64,000 nt of DNA from the NCBI RefSeq assembly GCF_015832195.1, contig NC_052046.1, positions 17,910,161 through 17,974,160 on the forward strand, written 5' to 3'. Positions 44,855 to 55,752 of this stretch are shown here, in pieces; within the stretch, counting starts at the first letter, position 1; every line of letters starts with the position of its first letter. The notes beneath the pieces were generated by a model that saw only the letters and a list, made by a program, of their open reading frames with translations, ran no database searches and was not told where the DNA came from. The translations under genes and the position numbers were made by a program. Source of the stretch: Motacilla alba alba. Its lineage: Eukaryota; Chordata; Aves; Passeriformes; Motacillidae.

Positions 44855-46452
44855 AACTTGAATGAAATGTTAGATTAATTCTTACTGTTGCCCTTTATCT
44901 ACTGCATCAAATATCCTGAGTGGGTTTTGGTTGAATTTGCTCCAGAGAAGGCCAGACCAAAAGAAATGAAATTATGCTGGGTTTGGTTTTCACGCCCCTG
45001 AGCTGACCCTAGTTCACCTGACATTTCTTTACAGTGCTTTGAGGACCCTTTAGACCTTCAAGCATGTGATGCAGTTGGCCTGAGCTTGCAACCCTACTTT
45101 CTGATGTGAGGAATACTTTCATCTAAGTCCAGCAGAGAACTTGCCTACCTTTTCTGTTCCAAGATTATGAATAGTTTCACTGCAGTTGTTGGGACTATTG
45201 GCAGGAAATAAGCTGCAGCCATACTGCAGTAGTGCAAGTCATTATATGGTTTGGAGACTATACTTATGTGCAATTTGGTAGACATTTAGAATTTGGATTG
45301 AATTTAGCAGAGTTTAGGGGTTTTTTTTGACTGTTTCTGTAATATTTCCTTGTAGCAGAAAAAGGAGCAGTTTCATGAGCTACAACCTGTTAGTAGAGTA
45401 GTCAACATTTGTAGCAAAATTTGCAATCTAATGCTAGACAGTTATTATTCCAGAAGATGTTTGCATACTTAACAAAGTATGACAAAGCTAATGAAAAGGA
45501 AGAGAAATAGAAGAAACTTTTTTGACCTTGTCTGTTCTACTCTTATAGTGGCTAAAAATCCTTCTGACTGTTAATTGTCAGTAATTTAATCCAACTCCCA
45601 GAATGATAAAATTATGAACAGAAAGTCGCCCATCTGAGCTTGAGGCACAGCCACTCAGTACAGGCTCTGTCAAAGAAGAAACTGCTGCAGCACACAGTGG
45701 CAAGAAAAACAATTACCCTTTATTTTGTTTCTTTGTTTGTTTTGTTTATACACCAGAAATGTTATTTTAAAGGGCTGAACAAGTGATAATATTTCTGCTT
45801 GAACTCCCACACTGGCACTATCACTCTGAGGTCAGGATGGAAAGGAAAAGAATTGACTGCTTTGAGGAAAAAAAATGGGCAAATGAACTAAGCTGTCAGC
45901 TCTATAATTCATGTATTTTTATATAAGGATTTTTGAAGAAAGGAATATGAATTCAGAGGGAAAGTGAATGTGAAAGACAATTACATACCAGTAATTTTCA
46001 GGTGTCTTCCCTTTTCTGTAGGTGTAGAAATATGTTCAATTGGAATTTACTCAATTTTTCTTTCTGTTTAGAAAGATCTTTGAGGCAATTCTGAAGACTA
46101 TGTGTCTTGGTTTTGGGGCAGACTCACCATCTTCATAAAATATGTAACATTATGTACTCAGTAGCTGCCTGGAGTCAGTTGTCAAGCCCTACTTTTTAAT
46201 TACAGACCATCTACCATGTTCATCATGATGATCATGCTTAAGTTCTCAATTCTCCCTTTTATCTCTGCTTAAAATATTACAGAGCACCTGAATGAAACAC
46301 TCTTTCCCATTTTTATTCATGTTCCCATAAGCTGAGCAGTAGTGATTTTAACCGTAATTGCAGTCTATAGATGATTAATAGTTATTTTGGTAATCAAGTA
46401 ATCAAAATTTTAAAAACCCCAAAAAAACCGAATTATTCAAGAACATATATGC

Positions 46453-46485
46453 ATTTATTTATTTATTTATTATTTATTTATTTAA
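46453..46485 (+). repeat. (TTTA)n microsatellite
   Basis: About eight TTTA units with one interruption (TTATTATTTA). Confidence 0.9.
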
Positions 46486-49400
46486 ATAAAAAGTGAAAAT
46501 GCAGGTAACATTCTTGTTTTCTAGTTGGTGTATGAGATCTTGGAGCAGACAACAGCTCTTACAGTCTGTTCAGTGGTACTGCTGGTGGGTGAGACCCTGT
46601 TTCGGGTCTCAGCTAGAGTGAAATAATTTAAAACTGTATTGGGAACCTGTGTTCTTCTTAGCATCAAAGCTGAGATTTTAAATGGAAATAGCTTTCCTTT
46701 GGAAAACTGTTGTGACAAGAACTCTGATCCTGATTCATGGAAAAAAAATAATCTCAGGAAAGTCCTGTAAGTCAGGAGCATTAATTCCTTTTTGTAGACT
46801 GAGACAGCTAGCATGTACATTGAGCACTTCTTCCAAAAAATCATATAGTGCTTAATTTTTCTAAGTCATGGGGATTGTGAAAGGCCTCTGGAAAACTGTA
46901 TAATGATTTAGATGAAAAGTCTGTTTTGTCTTATCCAGGAGGAAGTATGCTTATCAATGTGGCTGTTAAACTGTGAATTTTCTAGGCAGCGCTCTATGTA
47001 CAAGTTGATGATCTTGATCCATAAAAGCAGGCTCTTAGACATGACTCATAAACTTGTCTGTGATTCAAATGTGTTCTTCACTTTTGAATAAATGACTTGT
47101 CCAATGACCTAAATAGGCCCTGTCTATGCTTTTATCTATATCCAAATAATGGGGTTAACCTTGTGATAGTTGTAGTTGCATTGCATGTGGTGGACAGCAG
47201 GCCAGTCTTACAGGGCATGAGTAAATGCTATAGCAGCAGATTCTAATTACAAAGACTCTATTTATTAATACAAACATGTATCTTCCACTTCTAGTTCTTT
47301 AATTTTCTGGGAAAACTACCACAATATTATCAAAAATAATTTCCCCCATGCGCATGTAGTGTGTTGATTAACAGGCTTAATGACTTTCACTGTTTTTATA
47401 GCCTTCTAAAGTCTTATCTGTCTTCCTGGGTTTTGTGCTTTTTCTAGTCATTTAGAAAATCCTGAAAGGAAGACAAAACAAGGGGTTTTGAGACACTGAA
47501 GTGAGACAGCTGATTAGTCCTAAGGAAGCTTCAAAGTAGATAAGCTGAATAGGTCAGGTTTGCAGCAACGACAATGATAAATCATTCAAAAGGATCATTC
47601 ATTCTGGGGTACAAAACATTTACTGGAAGATTTATGAAATTTATAGAAGAGCATGCTCAGGAACATTTGGATTAATAAATAACAAAACAGAAACTTGTAT
47701 GTCGTCAGTTCATGGTTTGTTCCTGAAAAGTGGGGGATGCACTAAACTATGACGTTCTGGAAAAAGATTTTAAATTTTTTTTGATCCCTTTCCCTTCTGT
47801 GTGTACAATTTTGTTTTCTTTCTGACGAACCTATACATTATTTTTGGTTTTGGATTAATGAGCTACAAAGAATGGGACATGATAATGGGTTTTTTTCCAC
47901 AATGTGCACATGCTTTTCACCATGTCAATCTGTGCTTATCCATGTAGATAATGTGAGTCTGTGGATCTTTTTCCTTCTCAAACCACATCTCCACTTTTCC
48001 ACCCAACGTGACTCACTTGGGACAGTCATGTTTTTCAAATATTCTTGTCGATATTTTGCTTCCTCTCCCAGAGTGAGAGTGCAGAAAGTGATGAATGTCT
48101 TCCTCTGCAAAACCGGCTCTTCTGAGTGCATCAAACAGGAAGATGAACAATGCCAATATCTCTCAAATTACCTTTGAAAATCCACATCAGCAGGATTTTT
48201 CTTAAGGAATTTTCTTTGAATTTAAGGAGCAAGCAGCAGGTACAATTTCACCCCATCCACTGAGACAGAATCTTTACATAATAGAAGACTTTTGCAATTC
48301 TTTAAAAATCAAGTCTTGAGTAGAAACTACATAACTTAATTTTAAATACATATCTAAATTTGCCAAATATGACTACCCCTTTCCATGGGAAGGAATCCGT
48401 TCCATTCCCCTATCAACATCTAATAATGTAGATAGGTAGATTTTTCTTACTACCAGTTGGTCTCCTTATCCCTCATGCTCCCCACAAAGATTCTAAAGCA
48501 AGACAGAGATAAATGCATTAAAAATCCAGAAATGACTCAACTATCTGAAATTGGAAAGAAAATATATGTGCCATTACTGACTTTTATCGTCTATCTACTG
48601 GAGTTGTGTATTTTTCCCTACCTTCATGGTTAATGCAATGTGAGCAATTAAAACTTCCATTGCTCTGTTTTGAGCAAAAAATACGTGCTGTGGAAAAGCT
48701 TTAACATATAAAATTTCTAAGGCAATAATCACCTTCTCTGAGAATTGTTGTCTTTGAAAGGATAGCACTCCCATCCCTTTATAATTCGCTGCACTGCCTT
48801 CAGTGATGTCAGATCAGTATTGTCCTTATTTCACAATGATAATACCTCTGAGAAAAGTACTAGCTGTGCTTAATCACTATTTCTATGTTTTTTCATAAGG
48901 ATTGTCTAGCACATAACATCAGATCAGGCAAATTATGTTTATGCTGACTGCTGCAGCAGCAGCATCAACTGGGCAACACTTGTCTGGTGATCTGGACACA
49001 CGCACAGGTCCACACCTCAGCAGGTCAATTTGAGCTCTGTTTATCATCAGTAGAAGAAAACAAGTGAAAATGGTCAAGCATGAGTAGTGCTTTAGGTGTC
49101 TAAATTTCTAGTAGATTAGTTTGATTTTGCACGTCACTATTAGCTGGTATAGTTACGCTGCACTACTGGCAGTTCAGTATTGAACAGCAGGCCACAGTTC
49201 ACTGAAACACTTTACAGCTTGGAATTAGGGCGTTGCTATTACTCCACTGTGAGAAAACCTTTTCATACCTAAGGCTGTAACAAAAACATAGTTACACAGT
49301 TGAAGTTCTTCCTAGTTTTGAGTCATATCTCTGGATATTGAGTGTAACCACATGGCACTTGGCTGCGAGAAGCAGGCTGTTAGAGGCAGAAGTGCTGTCT

Positions 49401-50207
49401 GCATCACCGAGCCATTGTCATGAGTCCTGATTCGTGCAAGCCAGAGAGAAGGGCAGGTGAGCACACATGGCTCTGCCAACGTGACAGTGAAGGCTTTCTG
49501 ACTCCTTCTCCCCAGGGTGTTCCTGTGTCCTTCCTCTCACCCCATCCTTCCTGTCTCTACTCAAAGTCAAGCTCTTGCCTCATGACTGGGGTGTCACACC
49601 CAAATTCTCCTGAGAGCAAGCACCTAGATAAGTTTTTTGAGATGCAAAGCAGCTTTCAAACAATTTCCTTCCTTGTGATCTTTCTTAATATTTTTCTATT
49701 TTCCAGTGTACTAACTTGCAAAGCCTGGGATATAGGATATTTCTCTGGTAAAATCTGTGGCAGATGAGAACGTTGCTGTGCCTTTAAGAGAGGTTGTGCT
49801 CTGAATCTAAAGACCAGACTTGCATGAAAACATAACTGTTTTCAGATAACTATCATGACATATTTCAAATATTTAGAAATACTCTTCAGTACCTTTTCAG
49901 CAGGTAGAAGTTGTAAGGTATTAGAAAGCAGGCCAGAAAAGCTCCCTCCTTCTCTCTGCAATGATTCAAAGCTTCTGTAAGAGAGCAGGCTTCTTTCTCC
50001 TGAAAGAAGTGAAGCCATTCCCTAGAAAGGAAGGAACAGCACTGTATTTACATCACTTCTTTTTTTCTGTATAGGCTTGGCTTTTTATTTGCTGGGATTT
50101 TTTTGTTTGAAGGAATTCCTAGCCTTAAGGAAGTCCAAGGACTCTTTTACATAGTTTTGTCCTCATGTCAGTGTTTCTCCAACAGCTAAACAAGGCTATG
50201 TTTCCGC

Positions 50208-50224
50208 TTTTTTTTTTTTTTTTT
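50208..50224 (+). repeat. Poly(T) tract
   Basis: Seventeen consecutive T bases, followed by an AT-rich stretch. Confidence 0.9.
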
Positions 50225-50947
50225 ATTTCTTATACTTAATTTCATTAATTTTATTTTCTTGACAGTGTATGTTGTGCCTGTGTGGGGGATTTGTTGCAAA
50301 CAAACCAGATGTAGTTTAAGAATCATTGCTAGATAGATTCTGGCGTGGCTGACCACACACTGGACCTCTTGCAACGATCTGGAGTGAATAAATCTCAGTG
50401 AGCTGGAGGATTGCAATGTATTTACACAGTGTATATGCAGTTACTGCTGTGTCTATGAACAACTGTGGTGTGAGAAGGAGGAAGATAATTCAATTTATGG
50501 AATAAATTGTACATTATGTTCTTCCTCTACTTCCCAGCTGAGAAACAGCAGGAACACTCAATGTACATACAATTTCCTCTCCCAACCCCTTTCCTTCTTT
50601 TATGATAGCTTGGTTTCTTTTTAGTGTTCTTCCTTCAGCTCGTAATTTCATTTCTGTGTGGTTGGAAATAACGTATTGTTAACTAGAGGGAGGGAATTCC
50701 TTGTGCAGTGTGTTTGGAAGAGGAAGGGGGGAAAAGGACAAAGCAGAAAAATGTATTTAAATTTCCCCTGGAAAAGAAGCTCCAGCTTTTCTAAGCTATG
50801 GTGGACACATAAGGATAAAATAAGGAGAAACAGATTGTTGTCGCTCTTCGCCATCTGCTCAGTATGCCAGAGATAGCTTTTATCAGCAGGGAGCTATTAT
50901 CACCAGTTAAAAACCACACTGTCTTTAAATAGTCTCTCTCTCTCCTC

Positions 50948-51088
50948 AAAGAAAAAAAAAACCAACAAAAAAACCCCAAAAAAACCAAACAAAAAAACCC
51001 AAAAGAAAAGAAAAAAGAAAAACCCAAACCCCCAAAACAAACAAACAAACAAACACCCAAAGAAAACCCCCCCAAAACCCAAAAAAGA
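50948..51088 (+). repeat. A/C-rich low-complexity tract lacking T
   Basis: About 140 bases contain no T and only a handful of G. The tract is built from A runs, CCC runs and AAAC units. On the minus strand it is G/T-rich with several GGG or longer runs, the tightest set being the reverse complement of 51056-51080 (runs of 3, 7 and 3). The tract is strongly strand-asymmetric. Confidence 0.95.
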
Positions 51089-52186
51089 TAATTTCCACCA
51101 TTTAAATTCATTTGTATGTTTTTTCCCTACAGGGTTGAATTTTTGTACTTGCAGAAGAGGCTCTGTCTCTTATTACACACTGGGTTGTCCATCCTTTCCT
51201 GTGAGGGATTGTGAGACCTTCCCAGCAGTGCCCAGCCAGCGTGGCCAGTGTGGATGTGGCTCCAGCTGCTCTGTGCCAATGTGGCTTGGCTTGACAAGTG
51301 TCTGCACTGGACTGTAGTGCTGCCCCTGTGTAACTCTGTAGGACATTGCTTTTGTAACACTCCACCCACCTCCAATTTACGGGTGAGCTGAGATCACCAT
51401 GCAGGCACATTTCTGGGGCTTAAGTTATCAAAAAGGGAGTGTTAAGATTTATGCAACATAAATGTACATAAATCTATTTCTCATTCCCTATTTTTATCAC
51501 AGCAGCTGCAGCAGTAACAGCAGCTGCAATGATGGATCTCTCCGTAGGTACTTCTGTGCCGTTTCCACTGAGATCTCCTCTTGTCCCATCAATACCTGTC
51601 TTCATTTTGGACAGACAGAGGCACTTAATTTTATGTTTGGGTAAGGCTGTGTATGCATTCCCTGGGACCTTAACTGCACTTTAACGTAGCTCTTCTCCTT
51701 GTTAGATCCTATTGTGTCTCCCTGAGGCTGTTCCTTTACAGCAGGAATGCCTCCATTTCAAACCAAACAATTTTTCCCTGCACCAAAAAGTTCCCAGTTT
51801 AAGTTAACCAGCTTTTTTTTTTCATCTTTGCATGTATTGCTTCAGATGCAGTGCTTCTGGAGAAATTTTAACCAAATTCCCATGTAAACCTTCTCTTCTT
51901 GCTTTTCATGTATGTACATTAAACTAAGAACATGTACATTAGCTTGTGTAGCTTTCAGAAGATAATTTCTCTAGAGCAGCTACTGTTTATTTTACCATGT
52001 TCCAAGTGATGGCTACATCCCATTTGGAGAAATGTATGACTACAGGTAAGACATTTTTGAATGAAAATGATGCTAATTATATAGAAAAGATAGAAAGTGT
52101 GGTGGTATTGGCTCAGTTTTTTGACAGAATCCTCCAGAGATAACTGATCCCAGTTCCACTTCCTTTCTCTTACAGGATGGGACAGC

Positions 52187-52233
52187 AAAACAAAACAAAA
52201 CACAAAATAAGACAAAACAAAAACCAAAATAAA
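52187..52233 (+). repeat. (AAAAC)n-like microsatellite
   Basis: AAAAC units with interruptions (AAAATAAG, AAAACC). Simple repeat. Confidence 0.88.
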
Positions 52234-52565
52234 ACCTGTGTTCATTGCTCCTTGTCCTTGGATCTGTCTTGGATCTGTTGGGACTACATTAGAGAATTAA
52301 AGGCTAAAGGAAAGTTAATATGTTTTTATCTGTAGGTTGTTTTGGAGAACACTGATAGCTGTTTTCATCTTATCTATGTGGACTGGGACATTGGAGACCA
52401 TTGATATTGCTGGCAAGGGCTTTTTTCTTAAATGTAATCCCACTCTCCATTGATTTGAATGTTCATCAAAGGACATAGCGCCACACAGCCAAAGTTAATT
52501 TCTGTACTAGTTGAAATCAGTTGAATGATTCAGTTCTCATAATGATATAGCCCCTGTCCCACTGG

Positions 52566-52570
52566 AACAT
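52566..52570. repeat. Target-site duplication, left copy (AACAT)
   Basis: It matches 53985-53989 exactly and abuts the LTR terminus. Confidence 0.83.
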
Positions 52571-53479
52571 TGTTATGGTTTAGCGCTGGCCTAATGCTAG
52601 TGCCCCCATGAAAACTTATTTTTTCTGGTGTTGACTGTGAGATGTGATTAGAGATAGAGTAAAGTAGGCCTCCACTTGTAAACAAAGAGGAAAAAAACTT
52701 TATTATTATAGAACTATAATAAAATGAATACACAGAGCAAAATGGAAACCTTTCAAACATTTCTCCTCCCCCCACTCAATTTTTTACAGAATAATACAAA
52801 ACCTTAGATCTTTATCCAGTCCATCACCCTTCAAATAATCAACTCTTAGTCCATCTCCACCCTTCCGACAACCACCTCTCATTTCATCAAGGAGAGAAGA
52901 GTCCCCCTTGCGCCACAGGCTTCCCCTGGAAACACAGCCGAGTTCAGTTGTGTTTCCACATCACTCAGCAACCACCGCCGTGACTTCTTCCCTTCCATGC
53001 TCTCACCACTGCACATGGACCAGAGCTGCTTTTAGGGTTTCCCTTTTCAAGGATGCTTCGCCCAGTTCCAGGAAAAAACGACAGTCTCTCACCTTTTCGG
53101 GACACTAGTCCCCCCCAATATTTCACCCCCTGGGGCCGAGGGGTCTCGAGAGCACCATCACCTCATCACCCATCGTCTCTGCTCACATCACTCCTTTGGC
53201 ACCAAGCCACCGCCTCCCCCTAAAATGCAGTCTCTGTATTACAGGAAAGGTTTTGTTTATAGCTATATAAGAAAAGTCTAGCTAAAAGCCACTCCATCAT
53301 CTCCTCCACCTAAGATTTTTCTCAACTTCTCTCAGTCATTCTTCAACCTTCACAGCTTTCATCACACTTGCGTATTTCCTCTTACTTTATTTCCGTCTCT
53401 CTTCTCCTTCAACTCCCGGAGGATCAGCATTTGCAAGGTTTCCATCATCCCACAGAAGGGTTAAAATCACAGTCTCTAC

Positions 53480-53911
53480 TCATCCAGAACTCCCACGCTG
53501 GCTCTGCCGGTCACTCTTCCCACTGCTCCCCCTTCCCTTCTCGGCCAGGCCAGTGCTATCAAATTTCAAGGTAGCACTGGCACCTCTCTCTCTCTCTCTC
53601 TCTCTCCCTCCTGAGAAAGGGGGGCTGCCCAATGCCTCTCCGAGTTCTTCCACCCTTCCATAATCTGTGGGGAACTCACTCTTGTCCTGCCGGGGCCAGG
53701 GGCCTTCACCTCCCTTCTCTGCCCAAGGCTCCGGCCTACCTCCCTCCGGCCTCGTGGCTTCTCCTCCCCCGCCCAGCCCGCAGCTGGGCAGGGGAGGTCT
53801 GACCTCTCCATCCACCGGAACCAAGAAAGAGTTCTCCTGGGAGTTCCTTGCTTTTAACCCCTGTGTTCTCAGAGGCATATCCATATCCTCAATGGCCAAA
53901 CCAGGTGCCAA
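53480..53911 (-). other. 143-codon open frame inside the LTR
   Basis: This minus-strand frame runs in the transcriptional sense of the LTR, within U3. Its composition is low-complexity: glycine, glutamate, arginine and proline, with a run of alternating Arg-Glu encoded by the GA microsatellite. No domain is recognised. GC-rich, stop-poor LTR sequence easily gives such frames, so I treat it as non-coding. Confidence 0.25.
53584..53607 (+). repeat. (CT)n microsatellite inside the LTR
   Basis: About eleven CT units. On the LTR sense strand it reads GA. Confidence 0.93.
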
Positions 53912-53984
53912 TATTCACATCTGAGCACCTATTGCTTTGACCACCACCACCTCCCAAAAACTCACTTCCTCTCAAACCACGACA

Positions 53985-53989
53985 AACAT
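53985..53989. repeat. Target-site duplication, right copy (AACAT)
   Basis: It matches 52566-52570 exactly and abuts the LTR terminus. Confidence 0.83.
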
Positions 53990-55692
53990 CTTTCCCAGCT
54001 AATGCAAACCATAATAAGTACTTTTGATCTCCTTTATTCTAGGAATGTCAACACTGAGGATTAATGAAGACTTATGAAAACATGTATTTATTAAAAACAT
54101 ACTTTTATGAGATAGGGTTTTTAGAGACTTCAGTCACAGTTATATTATGGATTTTCTTGGTGTGGTTACTTATCATTAAATTTTTAAAAGAGCAACATAA
54201 TTTGCCAAATATGATACATGTCTCAATTATATTGACATTAAAGCAAAATGAGGTTGCTGAGAAATGTGTCCAGTTTACAGGATGTGTATATTGGGTAGCT
54301 CTCAAGCTTTTTATTCATGATTTCTCATAAACATGAAAATAAGATTCTTTGATTGCAAACAACTATAAATAAACTGGTAAAGATCCTTTTTTGAAGGAGA
54401 TTCCAGGGCGAGGATTATAGAATACATAATGATAAAAGAAAAAAGTGTTCTGCTTTTGTTTATTCCTTCTGATATATTTCTACAGAAGACCAGGACCCAG
54501 GTACAAATAAGAGTAGCCTAAATGCTACTTGCATTCTTGTATGGGCAGCATCTGACACCAATGCACCAAGGTGGAAGTCAAAGGCAGTTTTAGAAAAGAG
54601 ATGCCTTGGCCTGCAGCTGATATGTTAATGTCTCAATGGGAAGCTTCCTCCTGTTCATGCAGAAGGAAACTGATTCTGCCTGTGATGGATGTTGAAATGA
54701 TTGTGGGGACACTGATTTGGAGAACCAGAACTTGGCTTTCACAAGACAGGTAATTTTCTAGTCCTCATTCACAAAGTAGGTAACTCATCTAAATATGATT
54801 TTGTCACTTTTCTGTTCATCTTAGTAAGTATGATTAATTTATCACATATAACTGCTATATTTGATGTGACACAAATATTTCTCCTAGTGAATATGGTCAT
54901 TTGGTGTTGCAAGGCAAAACATTGTCTCTGCTTTGACTGAATTACATACCAAGGTATTTTCCATTTTGAATAATTCTGTGACTCTATGTACATTTTTCTT
55001 TGCAGGCTCTGTGAGATACAGTAGTGCCCTATCTGGCTATTTAGCTAGGTCAGGCATTTCCTGGTTGCATCACCATTTGCTGTTTCTTGGGAACCTATAA
55101 GCTTGGCTGACCAGTATTTGTAATTTATTCTGCTGTTTCCCTGAGGGTGCTACCAACATGTGAGCTGTACTTTTCTTCTATGTTTTCAGTTCCAAGTCCT
55201 GAAATACAGATAGAACTAAAATTAAAATAGTAGTCTGCCTTTTGTCTGTACTGTCTTTGCAAACTTCTTGCATTGCATATATCCCTGCCATTTCTCACCA
55301 TACGCTGGTAAGAGCTGCAAGGACACTGTTGGGTAAAGGCCATGTGAGAGAGCTTGTCCATCCATTCTCTAAGAGAAAGGAATTTGCCAAAGTGATACAT
55401 TGCTTTTGTTTCCAAGATCCCCATTGTTTGTGGATCTTGGTGTTAGTAGCCATCACACATTTAACTATTATTTTGAGAGTATTTGAGACACATGAGTTTT
55501 TTCCCTTACATTACAGTCTCTTCTCTGTCTGATTTTGTTTGCTTCTATTGACAGTTGTTTTTCCAAGTTATGCTACCTCTCAATTGATGGTAGAGGTGGT
55601 CACGCTGCACAAAACAAGCCAAAACATGGCAGTGTTCCCTCGTTCTATGAATGTGTGGCAATGGTGAAAGCAACACACTCTATGCTCTTCCC
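53990..55692. other. Unique AT-rich DNA, nothing identified
   Basis: The frames (88 to 99 codons at most) are unremarkable and no repeat ends are seen. Confidence 0.55.
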
Positions 55693-55693
55693 A

Positions 55694-55752
55694 AATCACA
55701 GAACTATTTATAGAACCATAGAAAAGACCCTTAGAATCATTGGGTCCAACAA
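55694..55752 (-). mobile_element. Short CR1 3'-end fragment, antisense
   Basis: ATCACAGAACTATTTATAG followed by AACCATAGAAAAGACCC and ATCATTGGGTCCAAC reads as the antisense CR1 3' terminus: decayed 8-bp repeats, then the GGAAAAGACC motif and the GTCCAAC motif. The copy is truncated after about 60 bases. Confidence 0.6.

Larger units (their letters stand above)
44855..50947. other. Unique non-coding DNA with simple repeats
   Basis: Six kilobases lack recognised genes or element ends. The longest frames (101 to 115 codons at 46521-46844, 47872-48177 and 49420-49767) have no known motif. A (TTTA)n run lies at 46453-46485 and a poly(T) at 50208-50224. Confidence 0.5.
51089..52570. other. Unique DNA with one (AAAAC)n tract
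   Basis: Frames of 60 to 100 codons on both strands at 51108-51410 overlap and carry no recognised domain. An AAAAC-rich run lies at 52187-52233. The last five bases (52566-52570, AACAT) are an LTR target-site duplication. Confidence 0.55.
52571..53984 (-). mobile_element. Long solo LTR (ERVL-like), antisense
   Basis: On the minus strand it starts TGTCGTGGTTTGAG (at 53984) and ends CTAAACCATAACA (at 52571). The two ends form an imperfect inverted repeat (TGTTATGGTTTA against TGTCGTGGTTTG, all differences being transitions), a feature of ERVL-type LTRs. Perfect 5-bp duplications AACAT flank it (52566-52570 and 53985-53989). Minus-strand signals are in order: a TATA box (TTATATAGC, reverse complement of 53262-53270), then AATAAA (reverse complement of 52699-52704), then an end consistent with U5. 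At 1414 bp it is long for an LTR. It is rich in CpG and C/T in its upstream (U3) half, with a (CT)n run at 53584-53607. No internal retroviral genes flank it, so it is solo. Confidence 0.88.

Noticed and set aside
46101..46140. TGTGTCTTGGTTTTGG resembling an avian LTR start
   Set aside because: The match ends after about 15 bases, no LTR signals follow, and no second end or target duplication was found.
51108..51410. 100-codon minus-strand frame beside the A/C tract
   Set aside because: Two minus-strand frames and one plus-strand frame overlap over the same bases with no recognised domain.
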